Notes: a model not told the origin generated them from the sequence alone. 64,000 nt of DNA from Asterochloris sp. CNOR1 (GCA_963969365.1 OZ017761.1:62001-126000); one strand, 5' to 3'; counted from the first letter of the stretch, positions 22,801 through 34,339 are shown. Numbers and translations: made by a program.

Positions 22801-25794
22801 ACCATCTCTGCCCATCATCGTCCTGGAAGTGGAAAGGGTCAATGGTGCCGCCCTTGGATGCCTACAGGCAGAAGAAGGTATGCATTGCTGCCATGCAGGG
22901 CGTGGAGCCTCAGTTTGAGCATTGACACATAGAGGCTTGCGGTGCTGTGCGCACATCAATGCAGCCATGTCTGTAAGGGTGCCAGGCCTCCACAAAAGCA
23001 CTGACACGTAGAGGTTTGCAGTGCTGGGCGCAGAGTATTTCAACTTGAAGGCTGCTGAGCCATGGCAGAAGCACTGCTGCAGGAGGGGCAGGGCAGTGCT
23101 GCCGAGGTGGCCCTGCATACCATGTCTGCAGGGAATGCAGCGCTCTGCAGCAGGCCCGAGGCAGCCAGATGTGGTGGGGCACCTGTGGGGGTGAACGGTG
23201 CCTTTCTCAGGGGCATGATTGCTCCTTCTGGCAGCTGCCCAGCCCTCTGTATCTTGCCCACCTTATGTAAGTCTCCGTAATTCAGAACAGAAGGCCCTTG
23301 ATATCATGCCTTCTGACCCAAGCTGACCTGTGGAACGTTTTTCACCTGGAGACCACCCCCCAGCAACTGCCCACCAACCCATGGATGCCTGCTTGCCGTC
23401 TTGCGCACGCAATGCTTTTGTTCACCTGGGCAATGAAGGGTGCCTCCCCCAGGGGCTTGAAGGGCCCCTCTGGAGTATCTGCCACGGCCACGCCCACCAC
23501 TTGCTTGTCGCAGGACACATCTCGGCACACGAAGTACCTGCAATATATGATGGGATTGGGGTCCAGGGGCCAGCGGTCAGGATAGCAGCACCGCACTGCT
23601 TGCGTGTTTGGCCAGTCGATGTTTGTGCTGTGCCCTGCAACCCTGCTTTGCTGGCCAGCAGTCAGGGTAGCAGCACAGCCCTGCTTGTAGTGCAGGCATG
23701 CTTGGCCACACAACGATTGTGCTGTGCCCTGCACCCCTGCAGGAGCGAGCCGCTCTACTGGACATCACGGCAGCTTCCTGGAGCGCTGACAGCTGCGGGG
23801 ACTCGTTGCCCCAACCCTTACACTGCAGGAGCTGAGCCCGTCTGCACCACAGCACCCCTCAGCAGCACCTCTGGATTACCCACACCTGGGGCAGATGAGG
23901 CCCAGTCACTGCAGCAGCCCTGCACGTCTACAGTACAACAACACCAGCCTTCTCAGCAGCACCTCTGGCTACCTGCGCGTCACATGGCCCCCAGATGGAG
24001 CCCCCCGCGACTCACATGACAAAGTAGGGTGCCTGATCCGGCAGCTGGATGAAGACGGTGTTGGGTGCCCAAGTCAGGCCCCCACGGGCCCAGGATGGCA
24101 GCTCAGGAAGGGCATCCGGCAGCACCTCCTGCAGGGCAATTAAAGACAGCACCTGTGCACCTGCTCAACTAACACTCTGATGGGCAGTCTAGTAAGTCCC
24201 TCGCAAGCCCGGGGCGGCAATTGTGGCAATGGGTCTCGGTGGGCCCCCTGCACGACAGGCAGGTGACATTTCAGATCCACCCATGGAAGCAGTGCCCGAA
24301 ACCTGTGGCAGAGCCGCCCACACCGCAGACAGGGTCCAGTCAATGTTTGTACTTGGCCTTCTAGAGAATACTGACAGCGAGGGTGCAGAGAACAGGGTGC
24401 GCTCCAGCCAAGCAAGAGGGCCCTGCATGGCTTCTCAGAACAGCACAGACCGGGGCACGAACAGCATCCAAGCTCATAGTATATGCTCTGCCTCACCAGC
24501 CCTTTGCATACACCCTGCAGGACAACAGAGTGCAGCACAAGACAATGCATGGCTACTGAGGGAGAAGCATGTGCCAGCAAGGCACATTGCCTCTGAGGCA
24601 TTGTGACTTTCACCCTTGCTCTTGGAGCACCCTCTGCAAGTCAGCAATCTCCACTGTGACCTGCTGCCATCTGTTCAAGGGCTGCCACCCGTCTGCATTG
24701 GCAGACTCTGCAAAGTGGGGCTGCCATCTGTGTGACTGGTAGCAACCAGCTGAAGCTGCTAGTAGCTTGTGTAGATCTGTGAACAAGGCTAGCATCTGCT
24801 GTGCTGCTACAAACTGTGCACTGCTGAAGCACTGCCTGAAGCAGCAGCCTGTGCTGAGCATGCTCCTTCACAGCCAGCAGGCAGGCTGCACTTTGCGGCC
24901 ACACCAGCCAACATTGCTGGTAGCAGAACAGGGCCCATGTGGGCATCAGCCTGGGGCCAGCAGCGGGCACCATGTAGACCTTCGTGTGGCAGGCACCAAG
25001 TGGAGGCACCATGTGCAGCACCGTCTCCTCTTGCACATGCTAGATGCATCGCGGCAAAGCACAGGCTCTCAAAATTTGCACAGCTCACCCCTCATGCCCA
25101 TGCAGCAGCCCTGGTCAGACACCAGCTGCTGTACAGGCAGCAGCATCAGCCAGAAGCACACAATGCAAATATGTTCAAGGGGCACAAGCTCACCCACGAC
25201 ACCAGGTCGCTTGACTTCGCACACTGGATGTTGCAGTTGTTTGAATTGGTGGCGTAGACATAGAACAAGCCGCCGACGGCGATGCAGCAGGGACTGCAGG
25301 GAAGAGGCTGCTTGTCAGCAACAGGCAGCACGCCTGTTGTGCAATGTTGGAAGCAGAGCAGCAAGGGTGTGGAAGAAGGAGGGGCAGCAGGCCATCTGCA
25401 GAACAGATGATATCAGGCGATGATGCAGCAGCTGCAGCTGAAATGGTGACGAGGAGGTGTGTCAAAGCCTCAGTCATCGAGTGCCATGCTGTCTGGGGCT
25501 AGGCATGCGGGTGGAACCTGTTCTCACTCAGGCCAGTTGCTGTTGATGACTGGGTTGCGAAAGAAAGGGGCTCCTCCTGGCACAGCACGCTGCACAGTCA
25601 GAGGTCCATGTCAGTGTATGATCCAAGCAGGAATAAGTTGGATCTATGCCAAATAGCTGCGTGTGGTCCAGGCGCAGCAGGGCACTGCAGCCGCCTGACA
25701 GCCAGCCAGAGCCTGCGAGGCAAACCTGATTGCTTCTCTTTTGCGTATTGGCCGCCTGGTAACCAGCACTCCGCTGTGAGCAGCAGTTGCCCAT
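19842..25794 (-). CDS. Glycoside hydrolase family 43 (beta-propeller arabinanase/xylosidase-like)
   Basis: Ten exons join in phase: 25,794-25,726, 25,589-25,528, 25,293-25,194, 24,128-24,016, 23,537-23,426, 22,861-22,803, 22,378-22,234, 21,475-21,367, 20,916-20,819 and 19,979-19,842; 334 residues, close to a single-domain GH43. Signatures in order: FFRNPVINSNWPDP (catalytic base Asp), FYVYATN and SSDLVSW, WAPNTVFI, VAVADTPEGPF, GGTIDPFHFQDDDGQRW (pKa-modulating Asp), WEGTVIE (general-acid Glu), RYHLFYSANGF, GPGACSIA and YHSWNPEHTFRA. All three acidic catalytic positions are present, so the enzyme may be active. The substrate (arabinan, xylan or another furanoside) is inferred at family level only. 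The 23-residue first exon, MGNCCSQRSAGY..., was chosen by phase and by position 119 bases from the divergent BRCA1-like start. It resembles an N-myristoylation signal rather than a secretion signal. One acceptor is TAG (22,862). Confidence 0.85.
21367..21760. repeat. Copies of a GH43 exon start in its upstream intron
   Basis: The minus-strand exon start CACCCTGTCTGGTCAAGCGC (from 21,474) recurs as CGCCTGGTCAAGCGTGGTGG near 21,613 and CCCCTGTCTGGTCAAATGTC near 21,727. Unit about 115-140 bases. Confidence 0.7.
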
Positions 25795-25913
25795 GCCTGC
25801 CGGGAGGGGTGAAGATCGATGCCACCCTCGTGCTGCTGGTTATGTCATTACCTGCTGGCCATGGCTCACACTTCGTTTTCTTGCTAGACAAACCCGCCAA
25901 CACGGTAGGAAGC
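25795..25913. promoter_or_regulatory. 119-base divergent promoter between GH43 and BRCA1-like genes
   Basis: The two inferred start codons (25,794 minus, 25,914 plus) face away from each other across 119 bases. No core-promoter motif is obvious. If either start is wrong the interval changes. Confidence 0.4.
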
Positions 25914-28900
25914 ATGCCTGTTGACATGGTGGCCTTCATGGGCCCCATGATGGATCTGGGGATGGAGCTGAGGTGCTCCATCTGGTAACAGTGCTTTCTT
26001 ACTCCTTGGCAGGCAAAGCAAATGGCCTAATTGCAATTCTTGCCTGCTTACAGCCTGAGCCTCTACAGCAAGACGGTGTGCCTGCCGTCTTGTGGGCACT
26101 ATTTCTGCCAGTAAGTTGTTCACGCATGCATGCATGAACGCCTGGGTGCTCTCTGCCAGCCCATTGCACACAGGACTGCAGCCTGAAAGCATTCCATACC
26201 ATCTCTCAGCATCCAGTGACCAGCAGCGATGCCATGCGTTTCCTGACAGAACTGCCCGGCTTAGATGCTTCCATGGACCTGCCCAAGCCCGCCCAGTAAC
26301 AACACAGAGCTTTGACCAGTTGAGCTGCCATGCAGGGACTGTGTGCTCAAGTCGCTGGCCAGCAAGCCATGCTGCCCACTCTGCCAGGCCAGGGCCTCAC
26401 GCAGGGACTTGGTCTGGTGAGGACCCGCCTGTGCAGTGAAGCTTCATGACTCCATCACACTGCAGTGCTGCCCGCAGCCCCACATGGATGCATCCAGTTC
26501 GTGGTGCAGAGCAGTCAGACCAGGGAGCTGTGGCTGTGTGACACGCTGCGCCGGCCACATGCCACCTGAAAGCTTGCTGGAAGCTTGACATCTGCTCTGT
26601 GCACATGGCTGTGGCGACAGCTTGATCAACAAAAGGGCTACCGGTTGCCAGCTCATTGTCTTTGATGAAATCGTTTTTCACAAAAATTTTCACAAACACC
26701 TGGAATCCTGCAGCAGGGACAGCTCATTTGACAGAAGGACTGCCACTGCCAGCTCGTTGTGTTTGCTGACATCAATGTTCACAACTTTGGCGCACCTGCC
26801 TGCAGGGATGAGACTGTTGACTTCATGGCTGCCAGCTCAACGTCTTTGATGACATCAAATCATCCCAATATTGGGCTTGTTGCATGCAGGAATGAAGCTG
26901 TTTTGACTTGCAGCTGCCAGCTTCATCAACAATAGTCTCCCGACGATGGGTTGCCTGCCTGTGCAGGGATGAGTCGATGGACAACATGGCTGCGATCTAT
27001 CGGCAGATGGAGGCACTCACAGGTGCGCAGTTCGCTGCTGTCAGGGCTGTTTGGGCCTTTTGAAATAGCCGCAAAGCTGCCGAGTCACAGCAGCATGGAG
27101 ACCTGCCCCAGCTGTGGCAACAAACTTTGTTTGTCTAAGTGGGGATGCACCCAAGAGATGTCTGTTGCGGAGTGCGGTGTGGCATCAGCCCAACAAGACA
27201 TCCCATGCTTTGGCAGAAGACGCGGCCACTGGTCAACTTGTCCTGTAGCTGCATCTGTGGCCTGCACTGCAGTGCCCACTTTGACGGAGGAATGCTGTCC
27301 CATATATGATGAGGTCTGCATCCAGAGCAGCACAGTGGTCAAGCTGTGCTGGGCATTTTCACTGCGCCGCCTGCCCACTTGACAGAAGCCAGCAGTCTGT
27401 TTACTTATGCTCTCCAGTCTGGCCATTCACACCTTTTGATGGGTGCCTGCAGCCTGTTGACCCAATGCACTCCACAGGCGGTGTCCTGTTCCCTCATCAT
27501 GTCTCCTCCATGGCCCTGCCTTCCAGGGAAGCCTGGACGCACCTACATGTGCGCACCTGGATCTGCCTGCACGGCTTCCTCACACCATATTGGCACCCAT
27601 ACCGCCCAAGCTACTGTCCGGGCCCATTCCTCCTGCAGGGCAGCAGATGCTGTGCACCCAACTGGCCATAGCGGAGCTGGGCTACACATCAGAGGGGCCG
27701 GTGCCCTTGGAGCCATCTGTTCCTGGAGTACAGAAGGTGGATGCTGCAGCACTCAGTCTGCAGCAGGCAGGGCCAGTCGTGCCACTGAGTGGCCCATCTA
27801 AGGGAATCTCAGCGGGCAGTGGATCCAAGGCCAAGGCTGGTGCAGCTGCGGGGCAGAGGGGCCGCAAGCAGGCAGTAGCACAGCAGCTGTCAGCTGGCTG
27901 TGCTGGGGCCACGCCTGCTGCCGGGGCTGGCGCAGGCACAGCTCCTGCTGACGCGCAACACAGAGCAGCCCTGCAGCGGACGGGAGCATCTGTGCCAGCA
28001 GCAGGGGCTACACCACACACATCTGAGGACCGCCCCGACGCTGCGCCCCGCAAGCAGGTGCTGTCAGGCCTTGCTCCGGCAGCAGCAAGAGCTAGGGAAG
28101 CACCTGCTGCGTTTGCCCTGGGTGAGTTGGCCGGGCGCTCAGTCCCAGACCAAAACAATAAGATGCACAAACACTGCTTATCAGCTGCTATTCAATGTTT
28201 TGTAGCATCTGCACCTCACCTACATGCAGGAGCAGCAGCATCAATCTCAGGCTGCCAACATCATCCTTGATTTGGCTGCCCCCTGTAGCATCAAATTCTC
28301 GTGCTGCACTGCATCACAATGGAGCCTGTGTAGACGTCCATGGCCGTGGCACCTGCTGAATCTAGTCTGGCAGGACCCTGTGCCTGGCAGTTGGCCTCTT
28401 GAATCTTGTTTCCACCTCGTCGACACTGCAGGAGCAGTGTCAGTCCCACTGGTCAGGGGTGCCGGGACCGAGGCACCTGCAGCAGAGGGGACACAGCCTG
28501 TCAAGGCGGCATGTTCTGCGGCAGAAAGCAGCAGCCCTGCTGCCTCACCAGTGCTTGCAACACCAGCCAGCCCACTGGCAGTCCAGGAGCCCAAAATTGC
28601 CAGCACCAGGCAGCCCACCAGGGGACGGCACGCACAAGCGCACTCCAAGCTGCTCCCAGCAGCAGCAGCAGCAGGCCAGCCAGAGCCGGCGCAGATTGCT
28701 CCTTTGGCAGCTGCAGGGGCTGGGAGGCCCAGGCGGGCAAAGGCGCCCAGCCGCCTGGCAGAGGGCGGCAGTCCTGCCACGTCACCAGAGCCGGCGGCAG
28801 CAGCTGCTGGGCAGTTGGAGCTAGCCAGGGATGTGGCGCCTGCAGCAGAGCCTGGCGCGGCGCGGGCAGGCGCATGCAGGGGCAGCGGACGGCGTGTGCC

Positions 28901-31900
28901 GACGCGAAGCCTGCCATGGAGCTGCGCGGCGTGCACGCTGCAGAACCTAGGTTGGTTGATGTCATTCAGGTGGAATGCATGCGAGGTGGCTGGGTGCCAT
29001 GGTGTGGAGCCTGCCTTGAGGCTGCGCTGCATGCACGCTGCATGCGCATTGCATGCGCACTGCATGACCCAGGTGGGACTCGCTGGTTTCTGCTGCTTTT
29101 TAATTGTCAGCCCGCTGCTGGAGGTCAGTGGCAGTGCCTGCACGGAACCTGTGTTGGCGCTGCTCAGCGTGCACACTGCAGACCCCAGGTGGGTCGGCCA
29201 CTGATTGATGTGATCTTGGCACAGTGCATGCAAGGTGGCCTAGTGCTGTGGTGTGGAACCTGCCTTGACGCCGTACTGCAGCACGCTGGGCAGTCTGACG
29301 AGTGTGCTTCAAAACCCCAAGGACCTTTCCATTTCAGTCAGGAGGCGCCTCAGGGAAGCTCAGACGCAGCTGCCGCCCACTCACAAGCGCCGTGATTGCT
29401 GCGGCCCCAAGGCACACTGTGGCGAGAATGCTCCACCCAGGGGGCCGATGTTCTCTGTCAAAGACACATTGCCCAAGCTCACCGGCTGCCGCCCACCCAC
29501 AAGCACCGGTTTCGCTGCAGGCACAGCCACGCGGTGTCGAGTGTGCTCCACTCCAAAGGGCCAGTTCACCCCAGCAGCTGTGGTCTCCCTGAAGCGGGCC
29601 GCTGCCTCAGCTCGGGCAGCGAGTGCTGAGCCTGAGCCAACCCAGCCTGGGCGCAGGCGCTGCAGTCTGGAGCCTCCCAGCACCGGCAGGTGTGCGGCCG
29701 TGCTTCTTAATCATGACTTTGAGCCGTGGAAAGAGTAAGTGTGCCGGGGTGCAGATGTCCTGGCCCAGGACCTGCCAGCACAGGCACGGCTGCATGCTCT
29801 GACTGTGGTGCAGGCGCTGCAGCCGGGGGCCTCCCAGCACTGTCAGGTGAGCATGCAGTTACTGACCTGCAGGAAGGCTTCTTGCATGAGCAAGGCGCAT
29901 GCAGCTTAGCTGGCCTGTGCACCCCCCTGTGCCTGCTCAGCCCTGTCTACCAACCTGCAGCAGGCGACCCGCCTGTGCGCCCCTCTGTGCTAGCTCAGCT
30001 GCATCCATCAAGCTGCAGGGCGCCAAGACGCTGCATGAGCAGCAATGCATGCCTGCGCAGTCTTCTGTGCATGGTGACCTGCGCACAGCAAGCACGGCGC
30101 AGGGTCTGACTTGATCTTGCTCACACGCACCGGTATCGTCTGCCTACAGGGCCCTCAAGCGCAGTGCAAGCAAGGAGCCTGCGGTGGCTAACAGGAAGAG
30201 GGGCAGAGTCCTGCGCCTGGAGACGCCCGAGCCAGCTGGCCGTGCCGGCCAGGGAAGGAGCAATCAGGGGGTGGCTTTGTGCGGCCGGGCTGCCAGAGGT
30301 GCTGACAAGGTGAGTCACAAGGCGACCATTGGAGAGGTAGCCCTTTCCTGGTGCTGAGCTCAGCTGCTCACCCAGCGAGCTGGCACATGAACCACGCGGT
30401 CTTGGACATTCCTGTCTGGCTTTGAGCAGAGAGCTAGCTGAAGGTGCTGGTGGGGCCAAGGGGGAGTAACAGGTGGAGGCTCTGGGCAGCAGGCCTGGTT
30501 AGGCTGCTGGAAAGGTAGGTTACGGGGGTGCACCAGGTCATGGCAAGGAAGGCCTCAAGTATGGGTGATGAAAGGCTGTTTGTCTCCTGCCAGTGCTGGG
30601 TGCAAGCTCGCATGCATTGCGCGGTGCACAGTCACACACAGACCAGCTGAATGCTTCTACAGATTTCATGAGCAACAGTCAGAAAATGAGCTGGCAGTTC
30701 CCTACCAAGCTGCATATTAGATAGTGCATTGACTGTGCAGAAAGGCTCTCAATTGCTGACGCAGATCAGGTTAATACCGACCAGCTCACGCCAGCCAAGG
30801 GCAGTCAGAGCCAGCGGGGCAGCTGCTACGCAGTCTACCACCCCAACAGCAGGACCTGCCTGCAACCGGCAGGCCACCAAACCTAGATGGCCCCTTGCTG
30901 CAGCAGCAGCAGCTAGTCCCGCAGAGCAGCCTGCTGCTGTTGAGGGTGCATGTAATGGTCATGCTGCTGCCTCTCGCAAGCGCAGGCGCCGCAGTGGCTG
31001 CCCAGATGCGGCGGCAGCAGCAGAAGCAGCCCCACAGGCTCCTGCTGCTGCTGGTGGGCCAGATCGTGGCCTGGCTACTGAATCTCACACACACATGTGC
31101 CGCAGTGACAACCCAAGTGAGGCGGCAGCAGCAGCAGAGGCAGCCGCACAGCCTCCTGCTGCTGCTGAAAATGCACATTGTGGCATGGCTGCTGAAAGTC
31201 ACAAGCACAGGTGCCATGGCAACAGCCCAGACGAGGCGGCAGCAGCAGCAGAGGCAGCCCCACAGGCTCCTGCTGCTGCCAATGGAGCAAATGATGGTCC
31301 TGCTGCGGCCTCTCGCAAGCGCAGGTGCTGCAGCGACAGCCAACAGGAGGCATCAGCAGAAGCGAAGGCGGTTGTAGCGGTGCCCGCCGGAGGGCTGGGC
31401 AGGGAGCAGGCAGCTGCACAAGAAGGCAGTGCTGCTGCAGAGGGGGAAGCTGGCTGCGCTGCATCTGAGTCCAGGTGAGAGCCGCCACCTCAAGGCAGCA
31501 GCGAGGGCATGTGCTTGAATGGGGCAGTATACCCTGCTCTGGCCTTGACCAAGTACTAGACGCCGTCCAGACTTGTCGGCGCTGCCAGATGCGCTGCCCT
31601 GAGGCTCCTGCAATCGGGTTGGAATCTGATGCGCTCTGACCCGGGCAGGGTATCCATAATGGTCTGAACACAAATGATGATATTGTGGTTCTGCAACGTG
31701 ACAACTAGACATAGCCGCACTGGTCAAGGTCCTGCAGCACAGCTGCAGCATCCTGTGCAGGCACTCCACATCATGAAAGGGCAGGCGCTGGGCCAGCGTC
31801 TTGTGGCTATTCCGCAGCAACAGGTCAAATTCCACCCTGTCCTCATGCAGACACCCCACATCAGGCAAGGGCAGGAGCCGGGCCAGCATCTAGGTGCTCC

Positions 31901-34339
31901 TCTGCCGCAGTCACCTTGTCCCCCTGCAGGCGCCCCGCGTCAGGCAAGTGCATGAGATGGGCCAACATCTGGGGGCTGCCTTGCTGCAGCAGCTCACCGT
32001 CACCCTGTCCTCATGCAGGCACACCACATCAGGCAGGGGCAGGCGTTGGGCAGGGGGACGTGCTGCCTGGGTGATCCTGCCTTCTGGCCTGCACACCCAG
32101 CAGCGGCAGCAGGTTGCAGCACTTGCGCGGGCAGCAGGGGCTCGCCTGGTGGACCAGTGGGAGGGCACAATCACCCATGTGATCTGCGCGGTGGATGAGC
32201 ATGGCTCAGCCAGGTGTGCCGCAGATGGCGCCCTGCTACATCATGCCAGTCTTTGTCGACGCCAGTGAAGCTCTCAGAGTCAAGGAGGATACAAGCAAGT
32301 GCGGAATGACAGCTCAGTACAAAGTGCAGCAAAACGTGGCTTCAATGAAAGCCCATGCGTGGGGAGACAGCAATGGGAGATGAGCCCAGCACCAGCCTGT
32401 TTTGCTGCAGCCCTAGCTCAGCAGGTGTTGCACATGCTGCAGAGGTCTGAGTCAAGGTGTTGGCATATCGAAGCCTGGTGTGGGCTTCAAAACACATGAC
32501 AGCATGTTCTATTTCTGCAGCTGCTCTAGCTACAGACCATTTTTACAAATCATCAAGTACAACAGATATCCCCACGCTGCTGCAACCGCCAAGTTGCTAG
32601 CCTGGCCGTCTTGCTGCAGGCGCACCTCCAAATACCTGATGGGCGTGGCAACCGGGAAGTGGGTTGTCTCTCTGGGATGGGTCCAGGCCTGCCTGGACGC
32701 TGCAGGTGGGTGCATGCGATACCCCTCAGAGATGGCCGGCCAGCAGTGCCATAGGTTGTCTGTGTCACAATCTTGGGCCACTATTCCCTGAGCTTTTGCT
32801 GCTCCAGATGCACCTGCAGCCATGGCCGGGAGACGTGGGGGCACCAAGGCGGCGTCTGGTGTGCTCATGTCAGGGTGTGCATCTGTGGCACGTTGCAGCA
32901 CCAGTGCTGCCACAGTGTTGCCCGGTCTCCATCCAGGACTCTGGCAACCTGTCTGAAGGCTTGTGGCAGCATCCTGCCTCTGACGATATGCCTGCCAATT
33001 TCATCAGTCGGGTTCATGTATGAGTGGCAAGAAGGGCTCTGCCTCTCTGGGATGGATGTGCATGCGCAGACTGGGGGCTTCCCTATGCACAGGCACATGA
33101 CCAGGAGGCTCAACTAACAATGCCACGGCTGCTTGTTGTCCCGGCTGACATAGGGGCACAGACCTCCAGGGAGGGGTTTCGGGTTCAGGTGTTAGGGAGT
33201 GCATGCTGCTCCTTGTCAGGGGCTTTGTGTTCATTGAGCCAAGCTGTACCCCAGTACAGCTGGCTGATGTGGTCTTCTGCAGCCGAGCCTGGTTCTGGCA
33301 GACACAGGCTGCAGCAGCTAACTTGCGGACATCATTGTAGAGGAGGCAACTCTGGATGACTGGGAAGACCCTATGCTCAGCCAGTCTGTTGTTATCGATG
33401 TTGATCACTGTTTAAAAGGTGCCATTGTGTGCGGGTGTGACAGTAACATGTTACAGAGATGCAAACAGGATTGTTCAGGGAAGTGCAGTGTACCAAGCTG
33501 CCCTGCAGTGCTGTTGCTGGACTGGGTTGTTGCTGCTGCAGTGCACCTGATGACTCCACTGGGCTGGTGCCCAATCTGAGTTTTGGCAGAGCAGTGCAAT
33601 GCACCAGCTGTGTTGCAGGACCATTGACCTGATGGTCCTCAGGCTTTTCCTCGCTGCAGGTGCTGTCTGCAGTGCTGCAGGGTCAGTGCCTGAGGAACCT
33701 CACGAGGTACAGGGCGACAGCAGTGGCCACAGAAGCGGGGCCATCCTGGGGCGCCTGCATGTGAGCACTGTGCCCGATGTGGCACAGACGCTGTCATCCA
33801 GTCTGGGCACCTCCTTATGGGCCAAGCTGTCCTGCCAAGGCTGCTGCTATGCTGCCCTGCTGGCCACCATGCTGTGGGCCTGCTGGCCTGCTTGCTGTTG
33901 TACCTCATGTAGAACCTTGCGCAGGCCCCTGCTGATGTGCCAAGACGGATGCCCTGCTGCCCTGCAGGCTGTTGAGGTGCCTGGCAGGGGCCTGCTGACT
34001 GGTGTGCAGCTGTACCTAAACAAAAGTCTGCAGGCCCATGCTGACCTGGCTGCGCTGGCGAGGGCTGCCGGTGCTACCCTCCTGTCGCGCCCGCCTGTGG
34101 GACGGCCCATCAGCAAGCAGCCCGCTGAATTCTGCAAAGCAAGCAGGCAACAGCTCTCTGAGACTCTGCAGCCACTGGTGTTGAGTGATGCTGCCCCGGC
34201 CAGCAGACTGTCGGACGAAGATGGCTGCAGCAAAAGCTGCGCCCACCAGCAAGTGTCCAGGGCGTGGCTGCTGGACTCTGTGGCAGCCTTTAAGCGGCAG
34301 CCTGTGCGGAGGTATTGCACAATGGCCGCTCCTGCTTGA
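25914..34339 (+). CDS. RING - RanBP2 zinc finger - tandem BRCT protein, BRCA1/BARD1-like
   Basis: Thirteen exons join in phase: 25,914-25,984, 26,054-26,110, 26,336-26,416, 26,967-27,022, 27,639-28,121, 28,432-28,950, 29,521-29,689, 30,150-30,309, 30,741-31,474, 32,019-32,213, 32,620-32,705, 33,681-33,760 and 33,968-34,339 (1,020 residues). Residues ~20-60 form a RING: MELRCSIC, SCGHYFCQDC and KPCCPLC. Then comes the helix MDNMAAIYRQMEAL, matching the plant BRCA1/BARD1 pattern after the RING. A long Ala/Pro/Ser-rich linker follows. The exon 6/7 junction creates a RanBP2-type finger (PWSCAACTLQNLG joined to TATRCRVCST). Exon 9 has four Ala-rich repeats. BRCT1 has AAWVILPSGLHTQQRQQV and SKYLMGVATGKWVVSLGWV. 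BRCT2 has GRGLLTGVQLYL and SRAWLLDSVAAFKRQ. Family role: nuclear E3 ubiquitin ligase in homologous-recombination repair. The start is the first of several in-frame ATGs. Introns carry border copies. Confidence 0.85.
26700..27000. repeat. Tandem copies of the exon-4 acceptor of the BRCA1-like gene
   Basis: Before the real exon start at 26,967 (GTGCAG, then GGATGAGTCGATGGACAACA), related starts occur at 26,717 (GGACAGCTCATTTGACAGAA), 26,806 (GGATGAGACTGTTGACTTCA) and 26,890 (GAATGAAGCTGTTTTGACTT). Each follows CAG, at spacings of 89, 84 and 77 bases. Confidence 0.8.
30890..31345 (+). repeat. Four Ala-rich coding repeats of about 37 codons
   Basis: Inside exon 9 of the BRCA1-like gene, units run AAAASPAEQPAAVEGACNGH to RRRRSGCPD, AAAAEAAPQAPAAAGGPDRG to CRSDNPSE, AAAAEAAAQPPAAAENAHCG to HGNSPDE, and AAAAEAAPQAPAAANGANDG to CSDSQQE. 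Two of the four units keep a basic SRKRR motif that could act in nuclear import. Confidence 0.8.
31755..32060. repeat. Tandem copies of the first BRCT exon start
   Basis: The real exon starts at 32,019 (TGCAG, then GCACACCACATCAGGCAGGG). Copies start at 31,761 (GCACTCCACATCATGAAAGG), 31,851 (ACACCCCACATCAGGCAAGG) and 31,930 (GCGCCCCGCGTCAGGCAAGT). All follow CAG, with spacings of 90, 79 and 89 bases. Confidence 0.85.

Noticed and set aside
26951-27382. CPSCGNKLC motif as part of the BRCA1-like RING
   Set aside because: It lies in the intron after 27,022 in a different frame. The true RING is made by exons 1-3 with all eight ligands.
27682-29233. Long minus-strand ORFs (162 and 328 codons) opposite the BRCA1-like exons
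   Set aside because: They are antisense to phase-consistent exons. They stay open only because GCA/CAG-rich coding has few stops in the opposite frames, and their translations lack conserved motifs.
31075-31889. Minus-strand ORFs of 178-209 codons
   Set aside because: Antisense shadow of the Ala-rich repeat exon and the acceptor-copy array; Leu/Ser/Cys-rich with no domain.
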